Below are positions 8,818 through 21,495 of a stretch of 64,000 bases of DNA, piece by piece. The position numbers and the translations under genes are program-made. The stretch comes from Falsiroseomonas bella (GTDB taxonomy: Bacteria > Pseudomonadota > Alphaproteobacteria > Acetobacterales > Acetobacteraceae), in assembly GCF_003173615.1 (NCBI RefSeq), contig NZ_QGNA01000003.1, positions 806,001 through 870,000 of the forward strand. The letters run 5' to 3'. The first letter of the stretch is position 1, and every line of letters begins with the position of its first letter. Below the pieces are notes generated by a model that saw nothing but the letters and a program-made list of their open reading frames with translations, made no database searches and was not told where the DNA came from.

Positions 8818-10211
8818 CACTCCGCCGCTTGCACCTTGCGCGCCGCGCCCGCGGCGGCGGCCCGCGCTCGGATCAGCGCGGCCAGATCGTCCACCGTCGC
8901 CTGCATCTCCGCCTGGTCCTCCGCCTCCGCCATCACGCGGATCAGCGGCTCCGTCCCGCTGGCGCGCACCAGCACGCGGCCGCGGCTGCCGAGCTTCGCG
9001 CCCGCCGCCTCGATCGCCTGCTGCACCTCGGCATCGCCGAGCGGCGAGGCGCCAGCATAGCGGATGTTCACGAGCTTCTGCGGCAGCGGATCGAAGCGAC
9101 GGCAAACCTCGCTTGCCGGGCGCTCCTCCTCCACCAGCAGCGCCAGCACCTGCAGCGCCGCGACCAGCCCGTCGCCGGTCGTGGCAAAGTCCGACAGGAT
9201 CATGTGGCCGGACTGCTCGCCGCCCAGGTTGCAGCCCGTCTCGCGCATCACCTCGGCCACGTAGCGGTCGCCCACCTTGGCGCGATGCAGCGCGAGGCCC
9301 ATGCCCTGCAGGTGCCGCTCCAGCCCCAAATTGGACATCACGGTCGCCGCGATGCCGCCGCCGCGCAGCCTGCCGTCGCGGTGCCAGGAGCCGGCGATGA
9401 GCGCCAGGATCTGGTCGCCATCCACGATGCGCCCCAGCTCGTCGGACAGCACCAGCCGATCGGCGTCGCCATCCAGGGCGATGCCGAGATCCGCGCGCCG
9501 CTCCTTCACCAGCTCCGCCAGCTTCTGCGGCGCCGTCGCCCCGCATTCGCGGTTGATGTTGAGCCCGTCCGGCGCGACGGCGACCGAGACCACCTCCGCG
9601 CCCAGCTCCCACAGCACGGTCGGCGCCACCTTGTAGGCGGCGCCGTTCGCGCAATCGAGCACGATGCGCTTGCCCTCCAGGCTGCGCCCCTTCGGGAAGG
9701 TGGATTTCGCCGCCTCGATGTAGCGGCCCGGCGCGTCCTCGATCCGGCTCGCGCGGCCGAGCTTGCCCGGCGAGGCCATGTTGTCCGCCAGGTCCGGCGC
9801 GCCCATCAGCGCCTCGATCTGCGCCTCCTCGGCATCCGAGAGCTTCAGCCCGTCCGGCCCGAACAGCTTGATGCCGTTGTCCTCATAGGGGTTGTGGGAG
9901 GCCGAGATCATCACGCCGAGATCGGCGCGCAGGCTCCGCGTCAGCAACGCGATCGCCGGCGTCGGCAGCGGCCCGACGATCATCACGTCCATGCCCGCGC
10001 CGATGAATCCCGCCGTCAGCGCCGGCTCGATCATGTAGCCCGACAGGCGCGTATCCTTGCCGATCACCACGCGGTGACGGTGGTTGCCGCGGTTGAAGAA
10101 CCGGCCCGCCGCCTGGCCCAGGCGGAGCGCGGTCGCCGCATCCATGGGCGGGCGGTTGGCCGTGCCCCGGATGCCGTCGGTGCCGAAGAGCTTGCGGGCG
10201 GGCGTCGTCAT
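8817..10211 (-). CDS. glmM: phosphoglucosamine mutase
   Basis: 464 residues. It interconverts glucosamine-6-phosphate and glucosamine-1-phosphate for UDP-GlcNAc, feeding peptidoglycan and LPS. The start [16 protein letters not shown] is the canonical GlmM N-terminus. The phosphorylated serine is Ser105 in [13 protein letters not shown], the Mg-binding loop is DGDADR and the sugar-binding loop GGEQSGH is present, followed by the phosphate-binding [12 protein letters not shown] near the end. It lies 10 bases after folP, the same folP-glmM order as in Escherichia coli. The tail after RVMAEAED is slightly longer than average. Confidence 0.96.
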   Translation of the reverse strand: MTTPARKLFGTDGIRGTANRPPMDAATALRLGQAAGRFFNRGNHRHRVVIGKDTRLSGYMIEPALTAGFIGAGMDVMIVGPLPTPAIALLTRSLRADLGVMISASHNPYEDNGIKLFGPDGLKLSDAEEAQIEALMGAPDLADNMASPGKLGRASRIEDAPGRYIEAAKSTFPKGRSLEGKRIVLDCANGAAYKVAPTVLWELGAEVVSVAVAPDGLNINRECGATAPQKLAELVKERRADLGIALDGDADRLVLSDELGRIVDGDQILALIAGSWHRDGRLRGGGIAATVMSNLGLERHLQGMGLALHRAKVGDRYVAEVMRETGCNLGGEQSGHMILSDFATTGDGLVAALQVLALLVEEERPASEVCRRFDPLPQKLVNIRYAGASPLGDAEVQQAIEAAGAKLGSRGRVLVRASGTEPLIRVMAEAEDQAEMQATVDDLAALIRARAAAAGAARKVQAAE

Positions 10212-10221
10212 GGCGGGCTGA

Positions 10222-11289
10222 TTATTCCTCCTCCGCCTCCGCGTCCACCGGCGGCGCGGCCCCCGCCTCGCAAGCGGCCGCGACCCGCAGGGCCTGCACC
10301 GTCTCCGCCACGTCATGCACGCGCAGCACCGCCGCGCCGCGCTCCGCGGCCGCGAGCGCCACCGCGAGGCTGCCGGCCAGCCGGCGCTCCGCCGAGGCCA
10401 CGCCCGACAGTTCCCCGATGAAGCGCTTGCGGCTGGCGCCGAACACCACCGGGCAGCCGATCCCGGCCAGGATCGGCAGGCGCTCGATCAGCGCCAGGTT
10501 CTCGGGCGTGCGCTTGCCGAAGCCAATGCCGGGGTCCACGGCGATGCGGCCGCGGGGGATGCCCTGCGCCTCGGCCCAGGCGACGCGGGCGGCCAGGAAC
10601 TCCGCGACCTCCAGGGCCGCATCCTCGTAGCGGATGTCGTCCTGCATGGTGCGCGGGTCGTCGCCCAGCATGTGCATCAGGATCACCGCGGCCTCGCTCT
10701 CCGCGACCACCCGCGCCGCCTCCGGATCATGCCGAAGGGCAGAGACGTCGTTCACGATCTCCGCCCCCGCCTCCAGCGCGGCGCGCATGGTCGCGGCATT
10801 GCGCGTGTCCACGCTGACGGTCGCGGCCTTCGCGAGTTCCCTGATCACCGGCAGGATGCGCCGCTGCTCCTCCTCCGGCGTCACCGGCTCGGCGCCGGGC
10901 CGGGTGCTCTCGCCGCCGATATCGAGGATGTCCGCGCCCGCCTCCAGCATGGCATGGCCGACGGCGATGGCGCGCGACGGGTCCAGATGCCGCCCGCCAT
11001 CGGAGAAGCTGTCCGGCGTGACATTCACCACGCCCATCACCAGCGGCCGTCCGGACGGCAGGCCGGCGAAGGGCGGCAGCGCCCTGGTCAGCGCCATCAC
11101 ATGCTGCTGCCAATCCGCCGGCACATCGGCCAGCGCCAGCGCCCCCTCCGGGGCGCCCGCGCCGAGCAGCCGCACCATGGTGAAGGCGGCCGGCCCGCCG
11201 GCCAGCGGCAGCGCCAGGTCCGCGGCCAGCGCGAAGTCCGCAGCCCGGCCGCGCAGCAGCCCGAGCGGCTCGACCCTCATGGACTGCAT
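10222..11289 (-). CDS. folP: dihydropteroate synthase
   Basis: 355 residues. It condenses p-aminobenzoate with dihydropterin pyrophosphate in folate synthesis and is the sulfonamide target. After about 90 extra N-terminal residues come the family blocks [59 protein letters not shown] and the C-terminal arginine/histidine elements (GASRKRF, RVHDVAE). The N-terminal extension is common in Acetobacteraceae homologues. Of the three in-frame ATGs (11322, 11289, 11280) I prefer 11289 because GAGG sits seven bases before it. First gene of a five-gene operon. Confidence 0.94.
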   Translation of the reverse strand: MQSMRVEPLGLLRGRAADFALAADLALPLAGGPAAFTMVRLLGAGAPEGALALADVPADWQQHVMALTRALPPFAGLPSGRPLVMGVVNVTPDSFSDGGRHLDPSRAIAVGHAMLEAGADILDIGGESTRPGAEPVTPEEEQRRILPVIRELAKAATVSVDTRNAATMRAALEAGAEIVNDVSALRHDPEAARVVAESEAAVILMHMLGDDPRTMQDDIRYEDAALEVAEFLAARVAWAEAQGIPRGRIAVDPGIGFGKRTPENLALIERLPILAGIGCPVVFGASRKRFIGELSGVASAERRLAGSLAVALAAAERGAAVLRVHDVAETVQALRVAAACEAGAAPPVDAEAEEE

Positions 11290-11432
11290 CGAAGCGCCTC
11301 GGTCTTGCGTGGGAGCGGGCATGGAGATCTCGGCACGTGCCCGAACGAGCAGGCGATCGCGTCATGCTGCGGCCTCGGTCCGCGATCGGCAAGCCGCGCA
11401 GAGGCCGGCCCGGCGCCGGAACCGCGCCGGCC

Positions 11433-11450
11433 CATTGATGCGAATCAATG
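11433..11450. repeat. small perfect hairpin in the folP / RTX intergenic region
   Basis: CATTGAT, loop GCGA, ATCAATG: a seven-base-pair AT-containing stem with a GNRA-like loop, in an otherwise GC-rich 265-base divergent gap (11290-11554). It could be an operator or a transcript 5' structure for the RTX gene. I see no clear -35/-10 pair in the gap. Confidence 0.4.
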
Positions 11451-11554
11451 AACGTTGAAATTCTCTTATGGATGCTGGTTCTCACGAAGCAGCCGATCGG
11501 CAAAGGCGCGCGCGGGGATCCGCAGCCGCGCATGGCAGGGAAAGGAGCCCGCCC

Positions 11555-12733
11555 ATGGTCCTCATCTGCACCCTGTTCGGCTGCGTCGAGTTCGACGAGA
11601 CGCTGAGCGGAACGGATTACAACGACCGCCTCGAGGTCTACGTCGGGACCTACATCGTCCGCGACGCGCTCCTCGGCCTCAGCGGCAACGACACGCTCAT
11701 CGGCAGCGTCTTCACCGAGACGCTCGATGGCGGACCAGGCGACGATCTTCTGATCGGGAATGGCGGCCGTGACGCGCTGATCGGCGGCTCCGGCACCGAC
11801 ACAGCGCAGTTCAACAGCCTGTCGAGTTCCTACCAGATCTCGCGCTTCGACGACCGCACGATTTTGGTGAACGACGCGCGGCTCTACGAGGTCGAGTTCC
11901 TGCGCTTCCCCGATGCGACGTGGTCCACCGCCTCGATTTCCACCGTGAGCCTGGACCACCACCTGCCCGGTGCGGGCGTGCCGGTCACGCGCGTGATGAC
12001 CGCCACCACCCTGCCCGTCACTGACTACGACATCATGAACCTCGAGCATGGCTGGGCGATCGCCCATGAGAGGCTCGACACGATCGGCTACGCCATTCCG
12101 GGCGACCGCTTCCTCGCTTTCGGCGGCAGCCAGCCGATGACCCTCGACTTCGGCATCGCCGAGGGGCGCAACTGGGACCTGCGCGACTACGACGGCAACG
12201 ACTTCGCCAATGACAGCTGGAACCTGATGGGCGTCGCCGACGTGAACGGCGACGGGCGGCCCGAATACATCCTCGTCAACCCCGACCAGGACGGCAATGG
12301 CGGCCGCTGGGCCACCCTGGAACAGCTTGGCCAGACCACGGGCTCGATCGACACCGGCGATTATGGCGCCGGCGGCAGTACGCGCATCGTCGGCACCTAT
12401 ATCGACCCGCTCGTCGCCAACGGCACCCACGCCCCGGGCAGCGAGTTCGACAGCCAGAAGCGGGTCACCGCCGACCTGACCGAGGATCGCCTGCGCGTCC
12501 TCGGCGGCTACGACATCGATGGCGACGGAAGGCTGAACCTCGTCTTCCGCCGCATCGACAACGATGCGGATCCGTCGAACGACGTCTTCCTCAACGCCCG
12601 GCTGCACCAGGACGGCAACATCGAATACGCCAACTACGTCAATCTGCAGCAGCTCTACGACCTGCTGACCCACCAGCCCAACAGCCCCGACGCCGCGCCG
12701 CAGACCGTCTGGCAGTGGTGGATACCGCTGTAG
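11555..12733 (+). CDS. short RTX protein with EF-hand-like/VCBS-type repeats
   Basis: 392 residues. Residues 10-90 contain calcium-binding nonapeptides (LSGNDTLIG, LDGGPGDDLLIGNGGRDALIGGSGTD). The centre and C-terminal half contain DVNGDGRPEYILVNPDQDGNGG and DIDGDGRLNLVFRRIDNDAD, which are EF-hand-like calcium loops of the FG-GAP/VCBS sort used in beta-propeller repeats. No classical signal peptide is present, consistent with type I export, but the RTX block lies at the N-terminal rather than C-terminal end, which is unusual. The start follows AAAGGAG with ideal spacing; upstream in-frame codons from 11468 are low-complexity Arg/Ala. Substrate or function unknown. Confidence 0.8.
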   Translation: MVLICTLFGCVEFDETLSGTDYNDRLEVYVGTYIVRDALLGLSGNDTLIGSVFTETLDGGPGDDLLIGNGGRDALIGGSGTDTAQFNSLSSSYQISRFDDRTILVNDARLYEVEFLRFPDATWSTASISTVSLDHHLPGAGVPVTRVMTATTLPVTDYDIMNLEHGWAIAHERLDTIGYAIPGDRFLAFGGSQPMTLDFGIAEGRNWDLRDYDGNDFANDSWNLMGVADVNGDGRPEYILVNPDQDGNGGRWATLEQLGQTTGSIDTGDYGAGGSTRIVGTYIDPLVANGTHAPGSEFDSQKRVTADLTEDRLRVLGGYDIDGDGRLNLVFRRIDNDADPSNDVFLNARLHQDGNIEYANYVNLQQLYDLLTHQPNSPDAAPQTVWQWWIPL

Positions 12734-12750
12734 ACGCGATAGCCGGCAAC

Positions 12751-12781
12751 GAAAAAAGGCGAGGGGCCGGTGCCCCTCGCC
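12751..12781 (-). terminator. intrinsic terminator of the tol-ftsH transcript
   Basis: On the minus strand, GGCGAGGGGC and GCCCCTCGCC form a perfect ten-base-pair stem with a four-base loop, followed by six T residues. It is placed 28 bases past the ftsH stop and also lies just beyond the stop of the convergent RTX gene. The polarity of the T run assigns it to ftsH. Confidence 0.85.
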
Positions 12782-12808
12782 TCTCGCAGGCCAGCTTCGC
12801 GCCGCCGA

Positions 12809-14737
<1,929 letters not shown>

Positions 14738-14867
14738 CTGTTGATTCCCATGTCTCGCAGCCCGGCTGGGCCGCGCCGTCGTGTAGATAGGGTGGCGGCG
14801 CCGTTCTTCCATCCGCCTTGCTGCGGCGCGACGTCGTCCCCTGCCCCGGCCGGCGCGGCGGGGCGGA

Positions 14868-16133
14868 TCACGTCATCGCCCCGCCCGCAGGCGCGAAGCG
14901 GAAGGCGCTGTCCGCACGACATGAAGCAATACGATAGGCCAGCGCCGGGACCTCTGCCAGCGTTCCGTTCACATAAAGCGCCGGAAGGGTCGGGACGACG
15001 CCGGCCGGCATCCAGCCCGGCCGCTTGAGGCGCCGGGCCGCCTCCCCCGCTGCCCCGATCATTGCGCCCGGCGGGGGCGCGCCGACCAGCCGGAACCGCC
15101 CGTCCCACAGCGCCCCGGCCCGCGCCTCCACCGGCGGACCGAGCGCCGCCGCCTCCCGCAGCAGCAGCCCTCCGCGGCGCAGCACCACCCCGGCAAGCGT
15201 CCCCTCCCCCTGCGCCAGCAGCCGGCCAACGGCGGCCTCGGGCGGCGGATAGGCGGCGCCGGCCACCACCCGGACCAGCGCCGACAGGGCGGCCCGCGCC
15301 ACCGGGTCGGACCCCAGCGCCGGCAGGTCGAGTCGGGCGAAGCCCGCGTCGTGCAGCATCGCCGCACCGGCGAGCCGCCCGGCCACCTGTGCGGCCATGC
15401 GCCGGCGGCGCTGGCCGAAGCGGGCCGCGGTCTCGGCCAGGACGGAGACGGCCCCCTCCCCCAGGCCGCCGCGCAGCCGGATACGCGTGAAGCGCGCATC
15501 CCGGTTGGAGGGGTCGCGCACCGGCTCGAGCCCGGCCTCGGCCACCACCGCCTCCAGCCGCGCGGGCGCGACGCCGAGCAGCGGGCGCAGCACCAGCGCC
15601 TCGGCCTCCGCCCGCACGGTCGCCATCGCCGCCAGCCCCGCCGGGCCGCTGCCGGCCAGGGCGCGCATCAGCAGCGTCTCCGCCTGGTCGTGCCGGTGGT
15701 GGCCGAGCAGCAGCCAGGGCGCGCCCTGCGCCCGGCAGGCCCGCAGCAGCGCCCGCAGCCGCGCCGCCCGCGCCCGCTCCTGCGCGCCAGCCCCGGGCGT
15801 CAGGCCGAGCGACTCGACCCGCGCCGCGATCCCCCGCCGTGCCAGCATCGCCGCCACGCCGGCCGCCTCCTCGCCGCTTTCCGGCCGCAGCCCGTGATCG
15901 CAGACCAGCGCCAGGAGACGGCCGCCGCGCGCCCGCGCCCAGGCATCGGTCAGCAGCGCAAGCGCCAGGCTGTGCGGCCCGCCCGAGACGCCGGCCAGCA
16001 TGACGGGTGTCGGCCCGAAGGGGCCGAGCGGCGCCATCAGCGCGTCGAATTCGCCCTTTGTGACGGGTTCGGCCGCCTCGGCGGCCGGGCCGGGCCCGAT
16101 CCGGCTAGCGGCAGGAGGCGCGGCGGCGCGCAT
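14868..16133 (-). CDS. tilS: tRNA(Ile)-lysidine synthase
   Basis: 421 residues. It attaches lysine to C34 of the CAU-anticodon tRNA-Ile, allowing AUA decoding. The N-terminal PP-loop reads [18 protein letters not shown] (SGGxxS), followed by [35 protein letters not shown] and the [10 protein letters not shown] segment typical of TilS. The C-terminal part is weakly conserved. From the ATG at 16133 the gene overlaps the end of cpoB by 29 bases; an internal ATG at 16037 would avoid the overlap and still precede the PP-loop, so the start is uncertain. The gene order pal-cpoB-tilS-ftsH is typical of alphaproteobacteria. Confidence 0.9.
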   Translation of the reverse strand: MRAAAPPAASRIGPGPAAEAAEPVTKGEFDALMAPLGPFGPTPVMLAGVSGGPHSLALALLTDAWARARGGRLLALVCDHGLRPESGEEAAGVAAMLARRGIAARVESLGLTPGAGAQERARAARLRALLRACRAQGAPWLLLGHHRHDQAETLLMRALAGSGPAGLAAMATVRAEAEALVLRPLLGVAPARLEAVVAEAGLEPVRDPSNRDARFTRIRLRGGLGEGAVSVLAETAARFGQRRRRMAAQVAGRLAGAAMLHDAGFARLDLPALGSDPVARAALSALVRVVAGAAYPPPEAAVGRLLAQGEGTLAGVVLRRGGLLLREAAALGPPVEARAGALWDGRFRLVGAPPPGAMIGAAGEAARRLKRPGWMPAGVVPTLPALYVNGTLAEVPALAYRIASCRADSAFRFAPAGGAMT

Positions 16134-16956
16134 TGGCGGCGCGCTCGGCCACCGGCCCCGAGAGGTTCGGGTTGCTGCTGCGCAGCTCGTTCAGCAGCGT
16201 GCAGGCGTCGCGGTTGTTGTTGAGGCCGATCAGCGCATTGGCGATGCCGACCGTCGCCTCCGGCGCGCGGGAGCCGCGCGGGTTGCGCCGGCGCGCGTCG
16301 TCATAGGCGACCGCCGCGCCCGCGAAGTCGCGCTTCCCCATCAGCGCATCGCCCAGGAGGATCTGCCCATCGGCGATCCGCGCCGTGTCGCGGCTGCCGA
16401 TCACCTCGCGCGCCGCGGCCTCCGCCGTCGTGAAGTCGCGCCGGCCGAGCGCCGCCTGGCCTTCGGCCAGCGCCCGCTGCGGGGTGCGCGCCGCCGCGGT
16501 GGCCGGGCTGGCGGCGGCGGCTGCGGGTGCCGCTGCCGCCGCGGCGGGCGGGCGGGCCGCCGGCGCCGCGCCCTGACGCTGGCCCTCCAGCTGCTGCAGC
16601 CGGAAGTCGATGTCGCCCTCCAGCTTCTCCACCCGCTCGCGCAGCTGCCGCTCGCGGAACTCCGCTTCCTCGGCGCGGCCGCGCACGCTGCGCAGCTCCT
16701 CCTCCAGCCGCTGCACCCGGTCGAGCAGCGCCGGCACCAGGTCGCCCTGCGCGCCCGCGGGGCGGGAGGGCATGGGCGCGGCGAGCACGCCGCCGGTCGA
16801 GGGCTGCGGCGCGGAAAGCCCGCCGCGGCGCAGGATCTCCACCTCCTGGCGCAGCTGCAGGATCTGGTTCTGCAGCGCGATCCCCTCGCGGCTGTCGACC
16901 TGCGCCACGGCGATGCCCGGCAGGGCGATCAGCAGGGCGGCAATCACAAGACGCAT
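16105..16956 (-). CDS. cpoB: Tol-Pal system coordinator CpoB (YbgF)
   Basis: 283 residues. It has a signal peptide MRLVIAALLIALPGIAVAQ, a coiled-coil N-terminal trimerisation segment (heptads around LQNQILQLRQEVEILRR and LLDRVQRLEEELRSVRGRAEEAEFRERQLRERVEKLEG), an Ala/Pro-rich linker, then TPR-like helices (ALAEGQAALGRRDFTTAEAA..., ADGQILLGDALMGKRDFAGAA). CpoB is periplasmic, binds TolA and links outer-membrane constriction to peptidoglycan synthesis. It follows pal after a 109-base gap holding a strong hairpin. The final residues end in Cys-Arg. Confidence 0.92.
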   Translation of the reverse strand: MRLVIAALLIALPGIAVAQVDSREGIALQNQILQLRQEVEILRRGGLSAPQPSTGGVLAAPMPSRPAGAQGDLVPALLDRVQRLEEELRSVRGRAEEAEFRERQLRERVEKLEGDIDFRLQQLEGQRQGAAPAARPPAAAAAAPAAAAASPATAAARTPQRALAEGQAALGRRDFTTAEAAAREVIGSRDTARIADGQILLGDALMGKRDFAGAAVAYDDARRRNPRGSRAPEATVGIANALIGLNNNRDACTLLNELRSSNPNLSGPVAERAANARRRASCR

Positions 16957-17028
16957 GGCGTTTCCCCCGAAAGCGCGACGCCCGGACCGGCTCCTGCCGG
17001 CCCGGGCGCGATCGTGTCAGGACGCGTC

Positions 17029-17056
17029 CCGGCCGGGCGAGGCAGCGCCCGGCCGG
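17029..17056 (-). terminator. strong GC hairpin between pal and cpoB
   Basis: CCGGCCGGGCG pairs perfectly with CGCCCGGCCGG over 11 base pairs with a six-base loop. There is no T run on either side, so it is not a classical intrinsic terminator. It more likely stabilises the upstream pal mRNA or reduces read-through into cpoB-tilS-ftsH. Confidence 0.55.
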
Positions 17057-17065
17057 ACCCCGCCG

Positions 17066-17542
17066 TCAGCGAACGACGGTGACCGCGCGCCGGTTCTGCG
17101 CCCAGGCTTCCTCGTTGGAGCCGAGCGAAGCCGGGCGGTCCTTGCCGTAGGAGATGGTGGAGATGCGCGCCGGCGCCACGCCGCCCGCCACCAGCACGTC
17201 GCGCGCCGCATTGGCGCGGCGCTGGCCGAGGGCGAGGTTGTACTCGCGCGTGCCACGCTCGTCGGTGTGGCCCTCAACGCTCACCTGCACCTGCGGGTAG
17301 CGGCCGAGCCACGCCGCCTGGCGCTCCAGCACCGGGCGCTGGTCGGCGCGGATGTTGCTGCGGTCGAAGTCGAAGAAGACGCGATCGCCGACATTCGCGA
17401 CCAGGTCCTCCTGGCTGCCCGGGCGCGGGGCGGCGCCGTTGGCGGCGGAGCCCGCGCCGCTGGCGGCGGCGTTCTCGTCGCCGCTCTGGCAGGCGCCGAG
17501 CAGCGCGATGGCGGCGAGTGCGCCGATCAGCTTCATCTTCAT
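17066..17542 (-). CDS. pal: peptidoglycan-associated lipoprotein
   Basis: 158 residues. It has a lipoprotein signal MKMKLIGALAAIALLGACQSG with lipobox LGAC, an Ala/Gly/Asn linker, then an OmpA-like domain: VFFDFDRSNIRADQRPVLERQAAWL, VSVEGHTDERGTREYNLALGQRRANAARDVL, and a terminal RRAVTVVR. The Asp and Arg of HTDERGTREYN bind meso-diaminopimelate of peptidoglycan. Pal anchors the outer membrane to the wall and is recycled by TolA/TolB. It lies 147 bases after tolB; no promoter could be identified with confidence in that gap. Confidence 0.96.
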   Translation of the reverse strand: MKMKLIGALAAIALLGACQSGDENAAASGAGSAANGAAPRPGSQEDLVANVGDRVFFDFDRSNIRADQRPVLERQAAWLGRYPQVQVSVEGHTDERGTREYNLALGQRRANAARDVLVAGGVAPARISTISYGKDRPASLGSNEEAWAQNRRAVTVVR

Positions 17543-17689
17543 GTGGAAACGACCCCTTGCGTGATGCCTGCCCTGCGGGCGGTGGCTGGGCCGTTACCCA
17601 TGCGGGCCGGCCCGGTCAACGATTCGCGCGCCGTCAAGATCGCAGCGGGGCCATGCCGGACGCGCAACCCGCCCGGCCGCCCCTGCCGC

Positions 17690-19066
17690 TCACGACAGCA
17701 GCGGCGACCAGGACGGGTCCGAGGCATCGGACGGCGTCACCATCTGCCGTTCGTTGAAACCGGCGATGTCGATCTGCGCCAGGCGCGAGGAATAGCCGCC
17801 GCCCCGCGAATCCCGCGCCCGCGTCTCGCGGTAGAAGGCCAGCACGCGGCCGTTCGGCGCGAAGGTCGGGCCTTCCATGGCCCAGCCCTCCGACAGGATG
17901 CGCTCGCCGCTGCCGTCGGGGCGCATCACGCCGATGGCGAACTGGCCGCCCGCCATGCGGGTGAAGGCGATCAGGTCGCCGCGCGGTGACCACACCGGCG
18001 TCGCGTAGCGCCCGTTGCCGAAGGAGATGCGCCGCACGCCCGAGCCGTCCGCGCCCATCACATAGAGCTGCTGGTCGCCGCCGCGATCCGAGTTGAACAC
18101 GATCTGCGTCCCGTCCGGCGAGAAGCAGGGCGAGACGTCGAGCGACCCGCCGGAGGTCAGCTGCCGCTCCCGCCGGCTGGCCAGGTCCACGATGAAGATG
18201 TTGGCATCGCCCCCGCGCGCCGCGGAGAGGATCACGCTGCGCCCATCGGGCGAGAAGCGCGGGCTGAAGGTCATGCCGGAGAAGCTGCCGAGCACCTGCT
18301 GCTGCCCGCTGTCCAGGTTGAACAGGTAGACCCGCGGCTCGTTGCGCAGATAGCTCATGAAGGCGATCTGGCGCGCATTCGGGTGGAAGCGCGGCGTCAG
18401 CGCCTGGAAGCGCCCGTCGGTCAGGAAGCGGTGGTTCTCGCCATCCTGGTCCATGATCGCGAGCCGCCGCGTGCGCCGGTCGCGCGGGCCGCTTTCGGAG
18501 ATGTAGACGATCTGGGTGTCGAAATAGCCTTTCTCGCCCAGCATCCGCTCATAGATCACGTCGCTGATCAGGTGCGCGATGCGCCGCCACTGCGCGGCCG
18601 GCGCCGTGAAGGCGGTGCCCTGGATCTGCTGCTCGGCCAGCACGTCGAACAGGCGGAACTCGACGCGCACGCGGTCGCCCTGCGCCTCGACCCGGCCGGT
18701 GGTCAGCGCCTGGGTGCCGATCACGCGCCAGTCCTGCCAGCGCGGCGTCGCCGCCGCCGCCTCGGGCGACTGGATGAAGGCCTGGCGCTCCACCGGGCGG
18801 AACAGGCCGGAATTGCGCAGATTGGTCTGGATCACATTCGCGATGTCGCGCCCGAGCCGCTGCGCATCGGCCGAGGCGCCGGCCATCGCCGGAATGGCGA
18901 TCGGGATCGGGTCGGTGCGCGCGCGCGTGATGTCGATCACCGCGCCCTGCGCCATCGCGGATTTCGGCATCAGCGGCCAGGACAGCACGCCGGGCGCCAC
19001 CATCGCCGCGCCGGCGCCGAACAGCGCGTGGCGGCGGGTGAGCAGGAAGGGGGAACGGAGGCTCAT
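17690..19066 (-). CDS. tolB: Tol-Pal system beta-propeller protein TolB
   Basis: 458 residues. The signal region is [20 protein letters not shown] ending in SAMAQ and looks twin-arginine (R-R-H-A-L-F) rather than a plain Sec signal, a notable feature for TolB. After the N-terminal TolB domain, five or six propeller repeats are visible ([73 protein letters not shown]). TolB binds Pal and TolA in the periplasm. The start overlaps the tolA stop (ATGA). Confidence 0.95.
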   Translation of the reverse strand: MSLRSPFLLTRRHALFGAGAAMVAPGVLSWPLMPKSAMAQGAVIDITRARTDPIPIAIPAMAGASADAQRLGRDIANVIQTNLRNSGLFRPVERQAFIQSPEAAAATPRWQDWRVIGTQALTTGRVEAQGDRVRVEFRLFDVLAEQQIQGTAFTAPAAQWRRIAHLISDVIYERMLGEKGYFDTQIVYISESGPRDRRTRRLAIMDQDGENHRFLTDGRFQALTPRFHPNARQIAFMSYLRNEPRVYLFNLDSGQQQVLGSFSGMTFSPRFSPDGRSVILSAARGGDANIFIVDLASRRERQLTSGGSLDVSPCFSPDGTQIVFNSDRGGDQQLYVMGADGSGVRRISFGNGRYATPVWSPRGDLIAFTRMAGGQFAIGVMRPDGSGERILSEGWAMEGPTFAPNGRVLAFYRETRARDSRGGGYSSRLAQIDIAGFNERQMVTPSDASDPSWSPLLS

Positions 19067-20166
19067 CGCACGAGACCCCTCGGGTTGAAGCGGAAGGTTG
19101 AGGCCATGACGGTCTGCATCTTGTCGGCCGGGACCCTGAGCGGGTTGCAGTTCGGGGACAAGAGTGCGCGGCGCGCCGATTCGTAGACCGCACGAGCACG
19201 TGCATCGCTCGGCACGCCCCGGTCGCCCGGCACCACGTTGCGCACATTGCCCTGGCCGTCGAGCTGTACGCGCAGCTCCACCACGATCTGGTCGAGGCCG
19301 AGCATCCCGGCATCCACGCTCCAGCACTCGCCGATCTGCTCGGCGAGCCCACGGATCTCGCCCTGGGTGAGCTGCGCCGTGCCGGTCGGCGCGCCGCCGC
19401 CGGAAGCGGGGCGGCCGGCCTGGGGCTGCGGGCGCGCGGTGGGCGGGCGCTGCTGCGCCTGCTGCTGGCGCAGCCGCTCGAGCGTGTTGTCCACGCTGCG
19501 GCTGTTCTCCTGCGGGCGCTGCACGGGCGGGGTCTGGGCCGTGCCCGGCGTGCGCGCCGGCGTCGGCGGCGGCGGCGCGGGCGGCGGGGGCAGCGGCAGG
19601 GGTTCGCTCGGCCGCTCCGCGACCGCGGGCGCCGGCGGTGACGGCGTGGCCTGCGCCGGGGCGGGCGGCGCGGGGCGCGGCGGCGGCGTGGGGGTCGCCT
19701 GCGGCGTCGGTGCGGGCGGCGGCGGGGGCGGGATCGGCTCCGGCCGGGGCGCGGCCACCTGCGGCGGCGGGGGCGGCGCCACCTGGGTCGGCGCGGGCGG
19801 CACCGGCACGGTCGGCGCAACCGGCGTCGGCGCCGGCGGCGGTGGCGGCGGGGGGGGCGTCGGCTGCGGCGGCTGGGTGGTCGGCGGCGCCGCCAGGTCC
19901 GGCACGCTGGTGTCGGGCGGCTCGGGCGAGGGCACCGGCGAGGGCGCGGGCGCCGGCTGCTCGCCCGGCGCCTGTTGCGGTGGCACGGGAGAGGTGAACT
20001 CCACCGTGACAGGCACCTCGAGCGGCGGCGGTAGCGGCTTCACATAGCCGTAGAGCACCGCCGCGAGCGCCAGAACGACATGCAGCGCCAGCGACACGCC
20101 GAGCCAGCGGTTCAGCCGCCGGTCGTCCGGGTCCAAGGCCAGCGAGAAGGTCGCCACCCCGCTCAT
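19063..20166 (-). CDS. tolA: TolA-like energy-transducing protein with proline-rich stalk
   Basis: 367 residues. There is a cytoplasmic N-terminus, one transmembrane helix ([22 protein letters not shown]) with the Ser-His pair used to contact TolQ/TolR, then about 170 residues dominated by proline (runs of P with A, Q, T, V), and a C-terminal domain with [24 protein letters not shown]...[17 protein letters not shown] that matches the TolA/TonB C-terminal fold. Classical TolA has a long Lys/Ala-rich helix here; a Pro-rich stalk is TonB-like. Position between tolR and tolB supports the name. Tight spacing to tolR (10 bases) and ATGA overlap with tolB. Confidence 0.9.
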   Translation of the reverse strand: MSGVATFSLALDPDDRRLNRWLGVSLALHVVLALAAVLYGYVKPLPPPLEVPVTVEFTSPVPPQQAPGEQPAPAPSPVPSPEPPDTSVPDLAAPPTTQPPQPTPPPPPPPPAPTPVAPTVPVPPAPTQVAPPPPPQVAAPRPEPIPPPPPPAPTPQATPTPPPRPAPPAPAQATPSPPAPAVAERPSEPLPLPPPPAPPPPTPARTPGTAQTPPVQRPQENSRSVDNTLERLRQQQAQQRPPTARPQPQAGRPASGGGAPTGTAQLTQGEIRGLAEQIGECWSVDAGMLGLDQIVVELRVQLDGQGNVRNVVPGDRGVPSDARARAVYESARRALLSPNCNPLRVPADKMQTVMASTFRFNPRGLVR

Positions 20167-20176
20167 CGCGCGAGGC

Positions 20177-20680
20177 TCAGCGCCCCGGCTGCGCCGGCGC
20201 GCCGGCGGGACGGGTGGCGGGGCTTCGCGCGGGCGTTCCCTGCGGCTGCTCGGCCAGCAGCGCCACGCGCTGGAAGCCGGCCGCGCTCACGGTGCCCATC
20301 ACCTCCATCACGCGGCCATAGGAGATGGCGCGGTCGCCGCGCACGAAGATGCGCCGCTCCGGCTGGCCCTGCGGCTGGTTCGCCAGGATGGCCTGGAGCT
20401 GCGGCACCAGGTTCTCGATCGGCACCTCGGTCTCCTGCAGGAAGATGCGGCCCTCGCTGTCCACCGTGATGGTCAGCGGCTCCTGCTCCTGGTTCAGCGG
20501 CGTCGCGGCGGTGCGCGGCAGGTCCACCGGCACGCCGACGGTCATCAGCGGCGCGGCCACCATGAAGATGATGAGCAGCACCAGCATCACGTCCACGAAG
20601 GGCGTGACGTTGATCTCGCTCATCGGGCGGTAGCGCCGGCCGCGCCCGCCGCCATTGCCGCCCATCAGCCCGCCGGCCAT
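20177..20680 (-). CDS. tolR: Tol-Pal system proton-channel subunit TolR
   Basis: 167 residues. ExbD/TolR family: [30 protein letters not shown], where the Asp in [13 protein letters not shown] is the essential proton-conducting residue, followed by a periplasmic domain ([46 protein letters not shown]). A short Gly/Asn/Arg-rich N-terminus precedes it and a Pro/Ala/Arg tail ends it. It works with TolQ to harvest the proton motive force for TolA. It lies four bases after tolQ. Confidence 0.96.
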   Translation of the reverse strand: MAGGLMGGNGGGRGRRYRPMSEINVTPFVDVMLVLLIIFMVAAPLMTVGVPVDLPRTAATPLNQEQEPLTITVDSEGRIFLQETEVPIENLVPQLQAILANQPQGQPERRIFVRGDRAISYGRVMEVMGTVSAAGFQRVALLAEQPQGTPARSPATRPAGAPAQPGR

Positions 20681-20684
20681 GGCG

Positions 20685-21446
<762 letters not shown>

Positions 21447-21454
21447 GGCCTGGG

Positions 21455-21460
21455 CCTCCT
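21455..21460 (-). promoter_or_regulatory. strong Shine-Dalgarno that fixes the TTG start of tolQ
   Basis: Minus-strand AGGAGG followed by eight bases and TTG. There is no ATG or GTG alternative in that frame nearby that keeps the first membrane helix whole. A perfect ribosome-binding site paired with the weakest common start codon may tune TolQ amounts. Confidence 0.65.
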
Positions 21461-21495
21461 CTCCAACCGCCGGCCGCCCTGGCTTGCGACCACCC

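Noticed and set aside
19560-19990. Low-complexity repeat region as a tandem repeat element
   Set aside because: It is simply the coding sequence of the proline-rich TolA stalk; no repeat unit is conserved at DNA level.
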